Shown: positions 1 to 7,243 of the stretch, one piece after another | How positions within the stretch are numbered: the first letter of the stretch is position 1 | Layout of the letters: every line of letters starts with the position of its first letter | Origin: an uncultured Bacteroidales bacterium | GTDB taxonomy: Bacteria > Bacteroidota > Bacteroidia > Bacteroidales > UBA932 | DNA: 48,279 nucleotides | Direction of reading: 5' to 3' | Assembly: GCA_947167855.1 (NCBI GenBank) | Contig: CAMVJR010000004.1 | Coordinates: 1 to 48,279, forward strand | Program-made: the position numbers and the translations under genes | The notes under the pieces: model-generated | Seen by the model: the letters and a program-made list of their open reading frames with translations, nothing else | Told to the model about the DNA's origin: nothing | The model's database searches: none

Positions 1-46
1 CGGCCTGTCACGCCGGGGGTCGCGAGTTCGAGCCTCGTCCGCACCG
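1..46 (+). tRNA. tRNA-Asp (GTC), 3' part only
   Basis: The window opens inside a tRNA. The anticodon loop with GTC at 7-9 is followed by the anticodon 3' stem, variable loop, a T-arm (stem GCGAG/CTCGT around TTCGAGC, 24-40) and the acceptor 3' strand CCGCACC with discriminator G at 46. CCA is not encoded; the next bases are CTCA. The 5' half lies upstream of the window. The sequence fits tRNA-Asp of Bacteroidales. Part of this sequence recurs at 1842-1906. Confidence 0.9.
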
Positions 47-50
47 CTCA

Positions 51-84
51 AAGGGTTCCAAAGCTAAAGCTTCGGAACCCTTTT
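51..84 (+). terminator. Rho-independent terminator after tRNA-Asp
   Basis: AAGGGTTCC (51-59) pairs with GGAACCCTT (74-82), with a second inner self-complementary AAGCT/AGCTT pair, and the hairpin runs into TTTT. It lies 4 nt after the tRNA discriminator base, as expected for a tRNA terminator. The rest of 85-240 holds no recognisable gene or clear TAnnTTTG promoter. Confidence 0.8.
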
Positions 85-240
85 CGCTATTTAGGCCGCC
101 TCAGACTGGGTGGGTATGCTCCGGAATATGTACCCGGTGGGATCAAGAAAAAATCTATTACATTAATTATCAAATAGTTGTAAGATTCTTCCGCCGGAGC
201 GCGACAAGGAGTCACGATTCTATTTAGTTTTTAATGTATT

Positions 241-531
241 ATGATAATGTCAGAAATGGACATGATTCGGGAAATCTTCATGAATATCCTGAAGCCGATT
301 ATCATTGAGGCTGTTGCAGAAGCCTGGGTTGCTCAGCCCCAGAAAAAAGAAAAGCGTTACTACACCCGCGAGGAGGCATGCAAGCACTTAAAGATTGGTT
401 GTACCACTTTCTATCGTCTGGCGCAGAAAGGCAAGATTACCATACTCAAGATAGAAGGCAAGACCCTGGTGGATGCCGACGAACTTGACGAAGCCATCGA
501 GACCCGCCGTATCTTCCGATACCAGCACTAA
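241..531 (+). CDS. Excisionase-type helix-turn-helix DNA-binding protein
   Basis: A 96-residue protein. Residues about 40-88 form a MerR/excisionase-type (HTH_17) fold, seen as YYTREEACKHLKIG, then TTFYRLAQKGKI and a short wing (LKIEGKTLVDADELDEAIE). The first ~35 residues are an amphipathic helix. Such small proteins occur in Bacteroidales both as excisionases or regulators of integrative elements and as stand-alone regulators. It lies between a tRNA-Asp gene and a Fic gene. No integrase is visible in the window. The start at 241 is the first ATG after an AT-rich leader; the internal Met3 and Met6 are alternatives. Role as an excisionase is inference from fold and position. Confidence 0.7.
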   Translation: MIMSEMDMIREIFMNILKPIIIEAVAEAWVAQPQKKEKRYYTREEACKHLKIGCTTFYRLAQKGKITILKIEGKTLVDADELDEAIETRRIFRYQH

Positions 532-545
532 GGCAGGGTCAAAGG

Positions 546-1592
546 TTATTTCTTTACATAGGCGGTGGATCTTCCACTGCCTATTTTGTCTATAAAGCCG
601 GTGGCCATCAGTTCTGCCAGCGTTCGCTCAATGGTGGTCAGGCTGATGTCCGGGCAGGCCTCGGCTATCTCTTTCTTGGTGATTTTTCCAGCTGTGCGCT
701 CGATGATGGCCTTGATGCGCTCCGGTTTAGAGACCTTGCGATAGCGCAGGTATTCCACCCGGTCCTCGAATTCATTGTATGCCTTGACCACCACGCCCAG
801 CATGTATTTCAAGAAAGGAAGATAGTTGTTCCCGTTCTCATGCCAGTCCTGGGAACTCTCCTGCAAAGCCTCGTAGTAGGAATCCTTGCTCTTTGCAATG
901 AGCATCTCAATACTGATATACTTCCCGACGATGAATCCGGCACGGTACAGCAGAAGCAGAGTCAGGAGGCGGCTCATGCGGCCATTGCCATCATTGAACG
1001 GGTGGATGCAGAGGAAATCCAGGATGAATACCGGCATCAGGAGAAGCGGGTCATAAGTGCCAGCCTCAATGGCTTCGTTATACCTGGTGCATAGGTTCTG
1101 CATGGCGTCGGCCGTCTGGAAAGCCGGGACCGGACGGAAACGCACGGTCTCCGTTCCATCGGCATGCTTCTCTGCGATGATGTTGTCCGAGTTCTTATAG
1201 GCGCCTCCCACGGCACTGCCGCTGTAGGAGTAGAGGTCCCGATGCAATTGCAGGATGTTGTTGGGACGGGGCACTATGTATTCGTAGGATTCGTGAATTG
1301 TGGCCAGCACATCACGGTAGCCGGAAATTTCTTCCTCATTCCGGTTCCTGGGCCGCACTTTTTCCTGAACAATGGCTCTCAGGCGTTCGTCCGTCGTAAA
1401 GATGCCTTCGATACGGTTGGATGCGTCGGTACTCTGAATCTTTGCTACCTCCAGCAGGGCGGTGAGTACGTCCGGCTCAGCTTCGATGAAAAGATCCTGC
1501 CGGCCACGGCATTCATGAAGGCGGGTCAGGAGGGCTACCACCTCGGGAGTGAGGAGGTCTTTAGGACGGTTTATGAAGTCATATTCGTGCAT
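546..1592 (-). CDS. Fic family protein (AMP-transferase), class II, with C-terminal winged helix
   Basis: About 348 residues from the chosen start. The Fic catalytic motif HPFNDGNGRMSR is complete at about 197-208 (HxFx[D/E]GNGRxxR), so AMP or another nucleotide moiety can probably be transferred to a target hydroxyl. An N-terminal inhibitory helix carries SNRIEG (58-63), the [S/T]xxxE[G/N] motif of class II Fic proteins, which keeps them self-inhibited. The last ~60 residues look like a winged helix (KKEIAEACPDISLTTIERTL), typical of Bacteroidetes Fic-HTH proteins. The frame stays open to 1715, but a TATATTTG promoter at 1613-1620 and repeat operators lie inside that extension, so the ATG at 1592 is preferred. 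It ends 14 nt from the HTH gene, convergently. Possible roles: toxin-like, or modifier of a host factor. Confidence 0.88.
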   Translation of the reverse strand: MHEYDFINRPKDLLTPEVVALLTRLHECRGRQDLFIEAEPDVLTALLEVAKIQSTDASNRIEGIFTTDERLRAIVQEKVRPRNRNEEEISGYRDVLATIHESYEYIVPRPNNILQLHRDLYSYSGSAVGGAYKNSDNIIAEKHADGTETVRFRPVPAFQTADAMQNLCTRYNEAIEAGTYDPLLLMPVFILDFLCIHPFNDGNGRMSRLLTLLLLYRAGFIVGKYISIEMLIAKSKDSYYEALQESSQDWHENGNNYLPFLKYMLGVVVKAYNEFEDRVEYLRYRKVSKPERIKAIIERTAGKITKKEIAEACPDISLTTIERTLAELMATGFIDKIGSGRSTAYVKK

Positions 1593-1612
1593 AGCGCGAG
1601 TGTTTGATGATG

Positions 1613-1639
1613 CAAATATAGCGTTTTTCTGCCTCAAAA
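1613..1639 (-). promoter_or_regulatory. Promoter of fic
   Basis: Reading the minus strand, TATATTTG (plus 1613-1620) matches the Bacteroidetes -7 element TAnnTTTG, with TTTTG (plus 1635-1639) near the -33 position. Transcription would start about 15 nt before the ATG at 1592. Confidence 0.65.
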
Positions 1640-1680
1640 CACAATTTTCTGCACCAAATTCGCAAAAATGATGCAGAAAA
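1624..1680. promoter_or_regulatory. Candidate operator repeats upstream of fic
   Basis: TTTTCTGC occurs twice in direct orientation (1625-1632 and 1645-1652) and once inverted as GCAGAAAA (1673-1680), spanning the promoter region of fic. The Fic protein has a C-terminal winged helix, so self-regulation through these sites is a reasonable inference. Confidence 0.45.
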
Positions 1681-1841
1681 GAGTCTTGATGAGGTAGATT
1701 ATCTGGTCTTGACATTTTGGTTGATTATGCTCATATTTGTAACATGGACTGACACATACTTAGGAGTGTGATAGGCGTGTGACAAGGTTTTATAGTTCTT
1801 TAAATTATTGATATTTATGCATTTGTGCTGTGACTGAATTA

Positions 1842-1906
1842 CCTGTCACGCCGGCGCTCTGCAGAGCGCATCGTCGCTTCGCTCCTCCAATCCCACCGCA
1901 CAAAGG
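1842..1906 (+). repeat. Degenerate tRNA-Asp-like fragment (possible attachment-site remnant)
   Basis: CCTGTCACGCCGG (1842-1854) is identical to bases 4-16 of the tRNA-Asp at the window start, and ACCGCACAAAGG (1895-1906) matches the end of that tRNA plus its flank (43-54) at 11 of 12 positions. The middle is different and 14 nt longer, so it cannot fold as that tRNA. The pair brackets the HTH and fic genes. The fragment's GTCGCTTCGCTCC (1873-1885) recurs at 47112-47124. The rest of 1716-2028 holds no gene I can support. Confidence 0.5.
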
Positions 1907-2028
1907 TCAGCGGGCTCACGATACCATCTTTTCACTTTTTTCGAATAGTTGGGATAGGATAAGACACGTATAGGTGATATTTTGTATAGAAAATAATGTC
2001 TTTCTTAATTTTCTATTCAGAATTTTAC

Positions 2029-2036
2029 TATCTTTG
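2029..2036 (+). promoter_or_regulatory. TATCTTTG promoter of the AbiE operon
   Basis: A perfect TAnnTTTG -7 element lies only 4 nt before the GTG at 2041, so the mRNA would begin at or next to the start codon (leaderless or nearly so). Confidence 0.7.
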
Positions 2037-2040
2037 CGGT

Positions 2041-2667
2041 GTGAAGGATGTATTAGACATATTAGGCAGTGTTCCGGTTACCAAGGAAACCATTGCCTCG
2101 CTGTACCCGGATGTGTCCGGAGCCAACCAAAAGGTATCGGCCCTGGAGCGCAGCGGTAGGCTGCTTCGACTCAAGAAGGGCCTCTATGTGGTGAATCCCG
2201 AATGGAGCGGTAGGAGAATCTGTACGGAGCTGGTCGCTAATCACCTCTATACCCCCTCATACGTGTCTATGCATACCGCTTTGCGCTGGTATGGACTCAT
2301 CCCGGAAAGGGTGTCTCTGGTGCAGAGCATGACGATCAAGCACTCCAGGAAGTTTGAGAATAGTCTGGGATCGTTTACCTACACCTGCGTGGACCGGGAT
2401 TATTTCCCTATCGGCCTTCGACAGGAAGAGGTAGAGGGTATGTTTTTTGTTATTGCCAGCCCGGAAAAGGCCCTGTGTGACCTGATTTGCTCCACGGCCG
2501 GAGTGAACCTCCGTTACAAAAAGGAAGCGGAGACTTTCCTGGAGCAGGACCTGCGGCTGGACATGGATGCCTTACGCCATTTAGACGCCTCCATTTTCCA
2601 GCAGTGCGCAGCCGCTGGGAAAAAGACACAAACCATTATGACCCTCCTCAAACTTCTTGAGCCATGA
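2041..2667 (+). CDS. AbiEi-type antitoxin / transcriptional regulator
   Basis: About 208 residues. The N-terminal ~60 residues form a winged helix (VPVTKETIASLYPD, then KVSALERSGRLLRLKKGLYVV). The following part carries the conserved AbiEi core (YTPSYVSMHTALRWYGLIPE, later FVIASPEKALCDLI). AbiEi represses its own operon and neutralises the AbiEii nucleotidyltransferase in this type IV toxin-antitoxin/abortive-infection system. An ATG at 1996 is in frame, but it lies upstream of the TATCTTTG promoter (2029-2036), so GTG 2041 is preferred. The 3' end overlaps the toxin gene by 4 nt (ATGA), giving translational coupling. Confidence 0.85.
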   Translation: MKDVLDILGSVPVTKETIASLYPDVSGANQKVSALERSGRLLRLKKGLYVVNPEWSGRRICTELVANHLYTPSYVSMHTALRWYGLIPERVSLVQSMTIKHSRKFENSLGSFTYTCVDRDYFPIGLRQEEVEGMFFVIASPEKALCDLICSTAGVNLRYKKEAETFLEQDLRLDMDALRHLDASIFQQCAAAGKKTQTIMTLLKLLEP

Positions 2668-3491
2668 ACGAACTGTATGAAAAGATGCTTTCGGCCTATG
2701 ATCAGAGTACGGAAGCCGCCCGAAGAAATGCCATTTATGAAGTGAGCCAGCAGATTGTGCTGGCAGGACTGGCCGATGGAGGGTTCTTTGACAAAGCCGC
2801 ATTCTATGGTGGTACCTGTCTGCGGATCTTTCACGGGCTGAACCGGTTCAGCGAAGACATGGACTTCACTCTGCTAAAGAAGGATGAGTCTTTTTCATTT
2901 GAGCAGTACTTTCAACCCATCATCGACCAGTTTGCCATGGTGGGCAGGGTAGTGGAAATTACCAAGAAGGACAAAAAGAGTTTCGGGAAGGTGGAGTCGG
3001 CCTTCTTGAAAGATACTACCGATGTATATAACCTCTCTTTCCAGACAGAGAAGTCTATCAAGGTGAAGATAGAAGTGGATACTGCGCCGCCGCTGAAGTT
3101 TGCGACCGAGCAAAAACTGTTACTGCAGCCCAAGTCCTTTATGACCCGTTGCGTAACGCTGCCGTGCCTCTTCGCCGGCAAGATGAGCGCCCTCGTATTC
3201 CGTGCCTGGAAGACGCGTATCAAGGGACGCGACTGGTATGACTTTGAGTGGTACGTAAGAAACGGAGTTCCCCTGGACTGGAATCATCTTCAGGAGCGGA
3301 TCTGTGAGTCTGTCGGGCAGGAGATGACGCTGGATCAGTTCCATGCTGCACTTCGGGAGCGCTTGGCTATGGCTGACATCTCCCAGGTGAAGGCAGACGT
3401 GCTGCCTTTCCTCAACAACCCTCATGAAACAGACATCTGGTCCAACGAGTACTTTCTGTTACTGTCGGACCAGATGAAAATCCGGGTTTGA
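2664..3491 (+). CDS. AbiEii/AbiGii-type nucleotidyltransferase toxin
   Basis: 275 residues. The nucleotidyltransferase fold is marked by YGGTCLR (48-54), the metal-binding FSEDMDF (62-68, D65 and D67) and a downstream KGRDWYDF (187-194), the pattern of AbiEii toxins. Characterised members transfer nucleotides to tRNA 3' ends or similar targets and stop growth when phage infection or other stress frees them from AbiEi. It overlaps the antitoxin gene by 4 nt. Its 3' end faces the DUF1295 gene with only 17 nt between the two stop codons and no clear terminator. All key residues are present, so the system appears intact. Confidence 0.88.
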   Translation: MNELYEKMLSAYDQSTEAARRNAIYEVSQQIVLAGLADGGFFDKAAFYGGTCLRIFHGLNRFSEDMDFTLLKKDESFSFEQYFQPIIDQFAMVGRVVEITKKDKKSFGKVESAFLKDTTDVYNLSFQTEKSIKVKIEVDTAPPLKFATEQKLLLQPKSFMTRCVTLPCLFAGKMSALVFRAWKTRIKGRDWYDFEWYVRNGVPLDWNHLQERICESVGQEMTLDQFHAALRERLAMADISQVKADVLPFLNNPHETDIWSNEYFLLLSDQMKIRV

Positions 3492-3508
3492 TTCAGCAGG
3501 CTCTAAGC

Positions 3509-4456
3509 TTAGGCTGTGTATTTCTTCCCGGGGAAGAAGCGGGGGACGGACTGGCAGTACTTTTCGTACTCGGGGTACTTGCTGCCGCTGATTTCTTCGG
3601 CCAGCGAAGAGCTGCCCTGGAAGAGGACAATCAGAAGCAGGGCGCCGATGATGCTCCAGTTGAAGAGGCCCATGCCGGCACCGATGGAGAAGATGTAGAA
3701 GGCCACCCAGGTTCCCTGCTCGGCGAAATAGTTGGGATGTCGGCTGCGGCCCCAGAGTCCGGTTGTATTGAATCCTTTGTTATAAGGTGCAGGAAGCTCT
3801 TCCAGCTTTTTGTCTTCGTTCAGCATAGCCCATTTCTTGGTCTGGAAGGCCCACTGCTGCTCATCGGCAATGGTTTCCCAGAGGATGAATCCCAGCATCA
3901 GAGCGGTGGCAATTCCGTCCACCCAGCCAAAAGGTGCGTCTGACGACATAGCCACCAAAGCTGGGAAGGTGGTCATGAGAACCAGCACATTCTGATAGAT
4001 GGAGATGAAGCCCAGGTCAAAGGCTGCCCAGGCCCACCGGTTGCGGAAGGCGGGGCCGGAGCGGACAATGGCCCACCGGTAGTCTTCCACCCCTTCCCAG
4101 AACTTGAGCTTGTAGGCTCCTTTTCTGGCGAAGTTCATGGTGAGCCGGATTCCCCACAGAGTTGCCAGAATGGCCATCACCACCAGCCGGGTGCTCATGC
4201 CGCCCTTGGCGGCAATCACCCAGGTGTAGGCAATGGGCAGCAGGCTCCAGAGCTTGTCCATCTGGCTGTTGTTGCCGGTCAGTTCGCCCACGATAAAGCA
4301 GAAAGCGGCGCTGCAACCGGCAATGATGCCCAGAATCTTCAGCGTCTCCAGCTGCGTAGCATCCAGGGCCGGACCCACGGTGAAATAAAGTACGGGGCAA
4401 ACGATGATGGACAGCGCCAGCAGGGCGGCCATCAGGGGGATGTTCATTTTTTTCAT
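3509..4456 (-). CDS. DUF1295 / steroid 5-alpha-reductase-like membrane reductase
   Basis: About 315 residues with roughly seven hydrophobic segments. The C-terminal part has the family signature: GLWGRSRHPNYFAEQG, then a hydrophobic stretch and PEYEKYCQSVPRFFPGKK. DUF1295 proteins share the C-terminal fold of steroid 5-alpha-reductases and isoprenylcysteine methyltransferases, bind a nucleotide cofactor at the membrane, and are mostly uncharacterised. It is the last gene of the seven-gene AraC-led operon. The previous stop codon lies 1 nt upstream (TGATATGA), which supports ATG 4456 over an in-frame ATG at 4486. A methyltransferase role is possible, but the operon context favours a reductase. 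The substrate is unknown. Confidence 0.82.
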   Translation of the reverse strand: MKKMNIPLMAALLALSIIVCPVLYFTVGPALDATQLETLKILGIIAGCSAAFCFIVGELTGNNSQMDKLWSLLPIAYTWVIAAKGGMSTRLVVMAILATLWGIRLTMNFARKGAYKLKFWEGVEDYRWAIVRSGPAFRNRWAWAAFDLGFISIYQNVLVLMTTFPALVAMSSDAPFGWVDGIATALMLGFILWETIADEQQWAFQTKKWAMLNEDKKLEELPAPYNKGFNTTGLWGRSRHPNYFAEQGTWVAFYIFSIGAGMGLFNWSIIGALLLIVLFQGSSSLAEEISGSKYPEYEKYCQSVPRFFPGKKYTA

Positions 4457-4457
4457 A

Positions 4458-5207
4458 TCAGTAATTGAATTGGAGTTCGTCAACATACAGGACGGTATGG
4501 CTGCTACCGGTATAATACTCGCCCAACATACTGGAAAGGATGCTGATTCCTACAAAGGTAGGGGTGGCGTCCCTTCTGTATTCGATGGGGATTTCAAAAT
4601 GGACGTAGCCGTTGGTTGCCTTGGTCAATTTGAGTACGCCCCGGCCGATCAGGTGAGAATCGGCCTCCGGGTCAAAGTGACCCTCATTGGTGACAAGGCG
4701 CAGCACCTTGGGCCAGTCGTACAGGGCCACTTCAATCTGGCCGATGTCTGTTTTTCCCTTCATGGAAAGGTAAGGCTCCTTGGCATAGTCGACGACACCA
4801 GGCTGGTAGTGATAATACCCCGACAGGCTTTTGGGGCGTCCGGTAAATGGCGTTCCGTTGTCCATTTCTATTCCCGAGAAATTGACAAGACGGATAAAAT
4901 GACCGGTATAAAGACTTCCGGCAGCGAAGGTCCAGGTTATTTTTCGGCTTTTAATCTTTGCCGCAGCCTTGCCCGGTCCAGGAACAGCCACGTGCTCATA
5001 TTCCGGTGTGGTGCTATTGATGCCCAAAACCTTCATGGCGCCGTTGGCGCTGTCCCATACCCGCTGCTCATCGGTGGCGTCTTTGGGATAGGGATTCCAG
5101 GTACGTCCCTGTTTGGACCAGGTGTCCAGGCTCATATTATACAGCTGCTGCGCCTGAAGGGTTTGGCATAGGCATATAATCGCTAAGATAATGGATGCTC
5201 TTTTCAT
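4458..5207 (-). CDS. Exported PCMD (putative carbohydrate metabolism domain) protein
   Basis: 249 residues with a signal peptide (MKRASIILAIICLCQTLQAQ). The body matches the PCMD family of Bacteroidetes: a WTF..G..YTGHF segment, then LSGYYHYQPG, and a C-terminal SSMLGEYYTGSSHTVLYVDE motif followed by a terminal aromatic strand. PCMD proteins are secreted, mostly beta-sandwich, and are presumed to bind or act on carbohydrate; none is well characterised to my knowledge. It overlaps the upstream SDR by 4 nt (ATGA) and sits 1 nt from the DUF1295 gene, so it belongs to the same transcript. An exported protein inside a cluster of cytoplasmic and membrane redox enzymes is unusual; substrate capture or glycoconjugate handling are guesses. 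Confidence 0.75.
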   Translation of the reverse strand: MKRASIILAIICLCQTLQAQQLYNMSLDTWSKQGRTWNPYPKDATDEQRVWDSANGAMKVLGINSTTPEYEHVAVPGPGKAAAKIKSRKITWTFAAGSLYTGHFIRLVNFSGIEMDNGTPFTGRPKSLSGYYHYQPGVVDYAKEPYLSMKGKTDIGQIEVALYDWPKVLRLVTNEGHFDPEADSHLIGRGVLKLTKATNGYVHFEIPIEYRRDATPTFVGISILSSMLGEYYTGSSHTVLYVDELQFNY

Positions 5208-6016
5208 AGTTTAATGATTTTCTGGGTTTCTTCCCATATGCTTTTATCCAGAGACGGGTTGATATACCGGGCCGGAATGGCCTTGCTCTGTTTTCCTACA
5301 TAATAGTGGCTTTGCTTTTCTTCCCGGAGGGCACGGAGAGCGGGTTGGACACCAGATTGGGGTGTCTTGAAAAGAGGCTTAACCAGGACATCGGCAATAG
5401 GGTCAAACCACCAGCCCAGGTCAATCATGTCGGTGCCAACCACACCCGGGTCGGCCATATTGACGTGCAGGAGAGGATACCTTCTCGCCAGTTCCTGGGA
5501 GAAGGAAACCATCGCCCGCTTGGCCTTTGCATATGTGACCAGCTGTCTGAAGTCTTTTTCCGTGGGCTGGAGGGCGGCTTTGTCAATCGAAACGAACCGG
5601 CAGGTAAGTGATACCATATTTACAATGTGGGCGTCCTGCGGCAGCTTGGGTAGCAGGAGCCGGGTGAGCAGCCATGGGCCGAAGTAGTTCACAGAGAACG
5701 TGTTTTCAAGTCCGTCTCCGGTTATGCTGAAGCCCCTCGATATAACGCCGGCGTTGTTGAACAAGGCCGATACCGATCCCGGCTCAATGCTATCTGCAAA
5801 AGCCCGTACGGAGGCTATTGAGGCCAGGTCCAGGTGTTTGACGTCGAGGTCTGCGCCTGGAATGCGGTTCAGGATACTGGCCCGTACGGTATCGGCCTTT
5901 TTCAGATTTCGGCAGGCCATAAGCACGGGATGACCTTCTTTGGCCAGGGCTTCAACTGCTGCGGCGCCCATACCCCCCGTAGCGCCGGTAACGATGATTC
6001 TTCCGTTTATTTCCAT
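5204..6016 (-). CDS. Short-chain dehydrogenase/reductase (retinol-dehydrogenase-like)
   Basis: 270 residues with a complete classical SDR core: nucleotide-binding TGATGGMG (10-17), NNAG (87-90), catalytic Ser136 and YAKAK (Tyr162, Lys166). The ACRN segment after the second strand fits NADP(H) preference. The overall pattern resembles the retinol-dehydrogenase/WWOX-like SDR branch, whose members oxidise or reduce hydroxyl/keto groups on hydrophobic substrates such as retinoids and steroids. It overlaps the flavin reductase gene upstream by 10 nt and the PCMD gene downstream by 4 nt. In this operon it could set the oxidation state of a ring hydroxyl; which position is unknown. Confidence 0.88.
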   Translation of the reverse strand: MEINGRIIVTGATGGMGAAAVEALAKEGHPVLMACRNLKKADTVRASILNRIPGADLDVKHLDLASIASVRAFADSIEPGSVSALFNNAGVISRGFSITGDGLENTFSVNYFGPWLLTRLLLPKLPQDAHIVNMVSLTCRFVSIDKAALQPTEKDFRQLVTYAKAKRAMVSFSQELARRYPLLHVNMADPGVVGTDMIDLGWWFDPIADVLVKPLFKTPQSGVQPALRALREEKQSHYYVGKQSKAIPARYINPSLDKSIWEETQKIIKL

Positions 6017-7242
6017 TTTTCCTCTATCGTTTCCACCTCCCGCTGCAGTCGCTCAGGAAGGTTGGCTACGCAGCGATGGCATTTCATCTCCAGGGTATAC
6101 ATTCGTCCGATGCAGTAATTCGAGTGGCCGCAAGGACTGCGGTCTATCTCTCCGCTATGGAGTTTGTTCACAAAATCCGTGTCCCGGATTAGCGCCCGGG
6201 CCATCTGGATGCCTTCAAATCCTTCCGACAGCACCTCCTCCATCTTCCGGAGGGAGACCATGCCACCCACGTAGATAAGCGGCAGCTTCACCGCGGCGCG
6301 GAACTTCAGGGCATCCTCCAGGAAAAAGGCCTCCTTATACGGAACGGTGGGCACCATCCATCGGCCCAAAAGCCGGACCATGGCCTTGAGCCACCAGAAT
6401 TGGCGCACATCCATGTAGTGCGTCATCGTACGCAGAGGCATCGTCCCGCGCATCACCTCCATGGGCGCTTTGCTCACAAAGCCGGCCGACAGCACGATGG
6501 CGTGCACGCCCAGCCGCTCGAGTTCTCGGGCCACCTCAAGGCACTCGTCCTCCTGCATACCGCGGCGGAAACCGTCGTGCATGTTCATCTTCACCACTAC
6601 TCCCATATCGTCACCCGCTGCTTCCATTACGCGCCGTATTACCCGCTGCATCAGCCGCATCCGGTTTTGCAGAGATCCGCCGTATTCGTCCCTCCTGTGA
6701 TTGGTGTAGGGCGACAGGAATTGGCTAATCAAGTAGCCATGACCGGCGTGGATTTCCACGCAGTCGAAGCCAGCTTGCCGCGCCAGCTCTACGGCATGAC
6801 CAAAGTCCTCCACCAGAGCATCGATCTCGGCCTTCTTTAGGCCGCGCACAAAGGTGGGCGAATACAGGTTGAAGCCGCTGGATGCGCCTACAGGCATGCA
6901 TCCGCATGTGGAGCGGTGTGTCATGTTGCCGCAGTGCCCCAACTGGATGGAGCACTTTGCACCGGCCTCATGTACTGCATCGGTAATCCGTTTGAGGTCG
7001 GGGACAATCTCCTCCCTCATCCAGAGCTGACCGTCAAAGGATAATCCGCTCCGGCTGACGGACGCGTAAGCCAGCGTAGTCATCCCCACGCCGCCCCGGG
7101 CCACAGCTACATGGTAGTCAAACAAGTCCTGAGAGGGGCTGTTACCATAGGCCATATTTTCAAACGCGGCCGACCGGATAACCCTGTTACGCAGTGTTAC
7201 AGGGCCGATACTAAAAGGAGTGAAAACTGGAGATTCAACCAT
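6007..7242 (-). CDS. NADH:flavin oxidoreductase (old yellow enzyme family), single-domain
   Basis: 411 residues, an FMN-binding TIM barrel of the OYE/2,4-dienoyl-CoA-reductase family. The family marks are TLRNRVIRSA near the N-terminus, IQLGHCG (99-105), HAGHGYLISQFLSP (165-178), RRDEYGGSLQNR (183-194) and IYVGGM (323-328). Such enzymes reduce C=C bonds conjugated to a carbonyl; homologues act on delta4 or 3-oxo-steroid and bile-acid rings. The C-terminal FAD/NAD domain of BaiCD-type enzymes is absent. A tail with Cys371, Cys377, Cys388 and Cys391 may bind metal or an Fe-S cluster. The open frame extends to 7401, but ATG 7242 lies 1 nt after the previous stop (TGATATGG) and begins the family N-terminus, so it is chosen. 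Confidence 0.88.
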   Translation of the reverse strand: MVESPVFTPFSIGPVTLRNRVIRSAAFENMAYGNSPSQDLFDYHVAVARGGVGMTTLAYASVSRSGLSFDGQLWMREEIVPDLKRITDAVHEAGAKCSIQLGHCGNMTHRSTCGCMPVGASSGFNLYSPTFVRGLKKAEIDALVEDFGHAVELARQAGFDCVEIHAGHGYLISQFLSPYTNHRRDEYGGSLQNRMRLMQRVIRRVMEAAGDDMGVVVKMNMHDGFRRGMQEDECLEVARELERLGVHAIVLSAGFVSKAPMEVMRGTMPLRTMTHYMDVRQFWWLKAMVRLLGRWMVPTVPYKEAFFLEDALKFRAAVKLPLIYVGGMVSLRKMEEVLSEGFEGIQMARALIRDTDFVNKLHSGEIDRSPCGHSNYCIGRMYTLEMKCHRCVANLPERLQREVETIEEKWK

Positions 7243-7243
7243 A

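Noticed and set aside
1593..1715. 41-residue N-terminal extension of Fic
   Set aside because: The stretch holds the TATATTTG promoter and the TTTTCTGC boxes; family proteins begin near MHEYDFINRP.
1..3491. Complete integrative element
   Set aside because: No integrase, relaxase or transposase is visible; only an excisionase-like HTH and tRNA-like ends.
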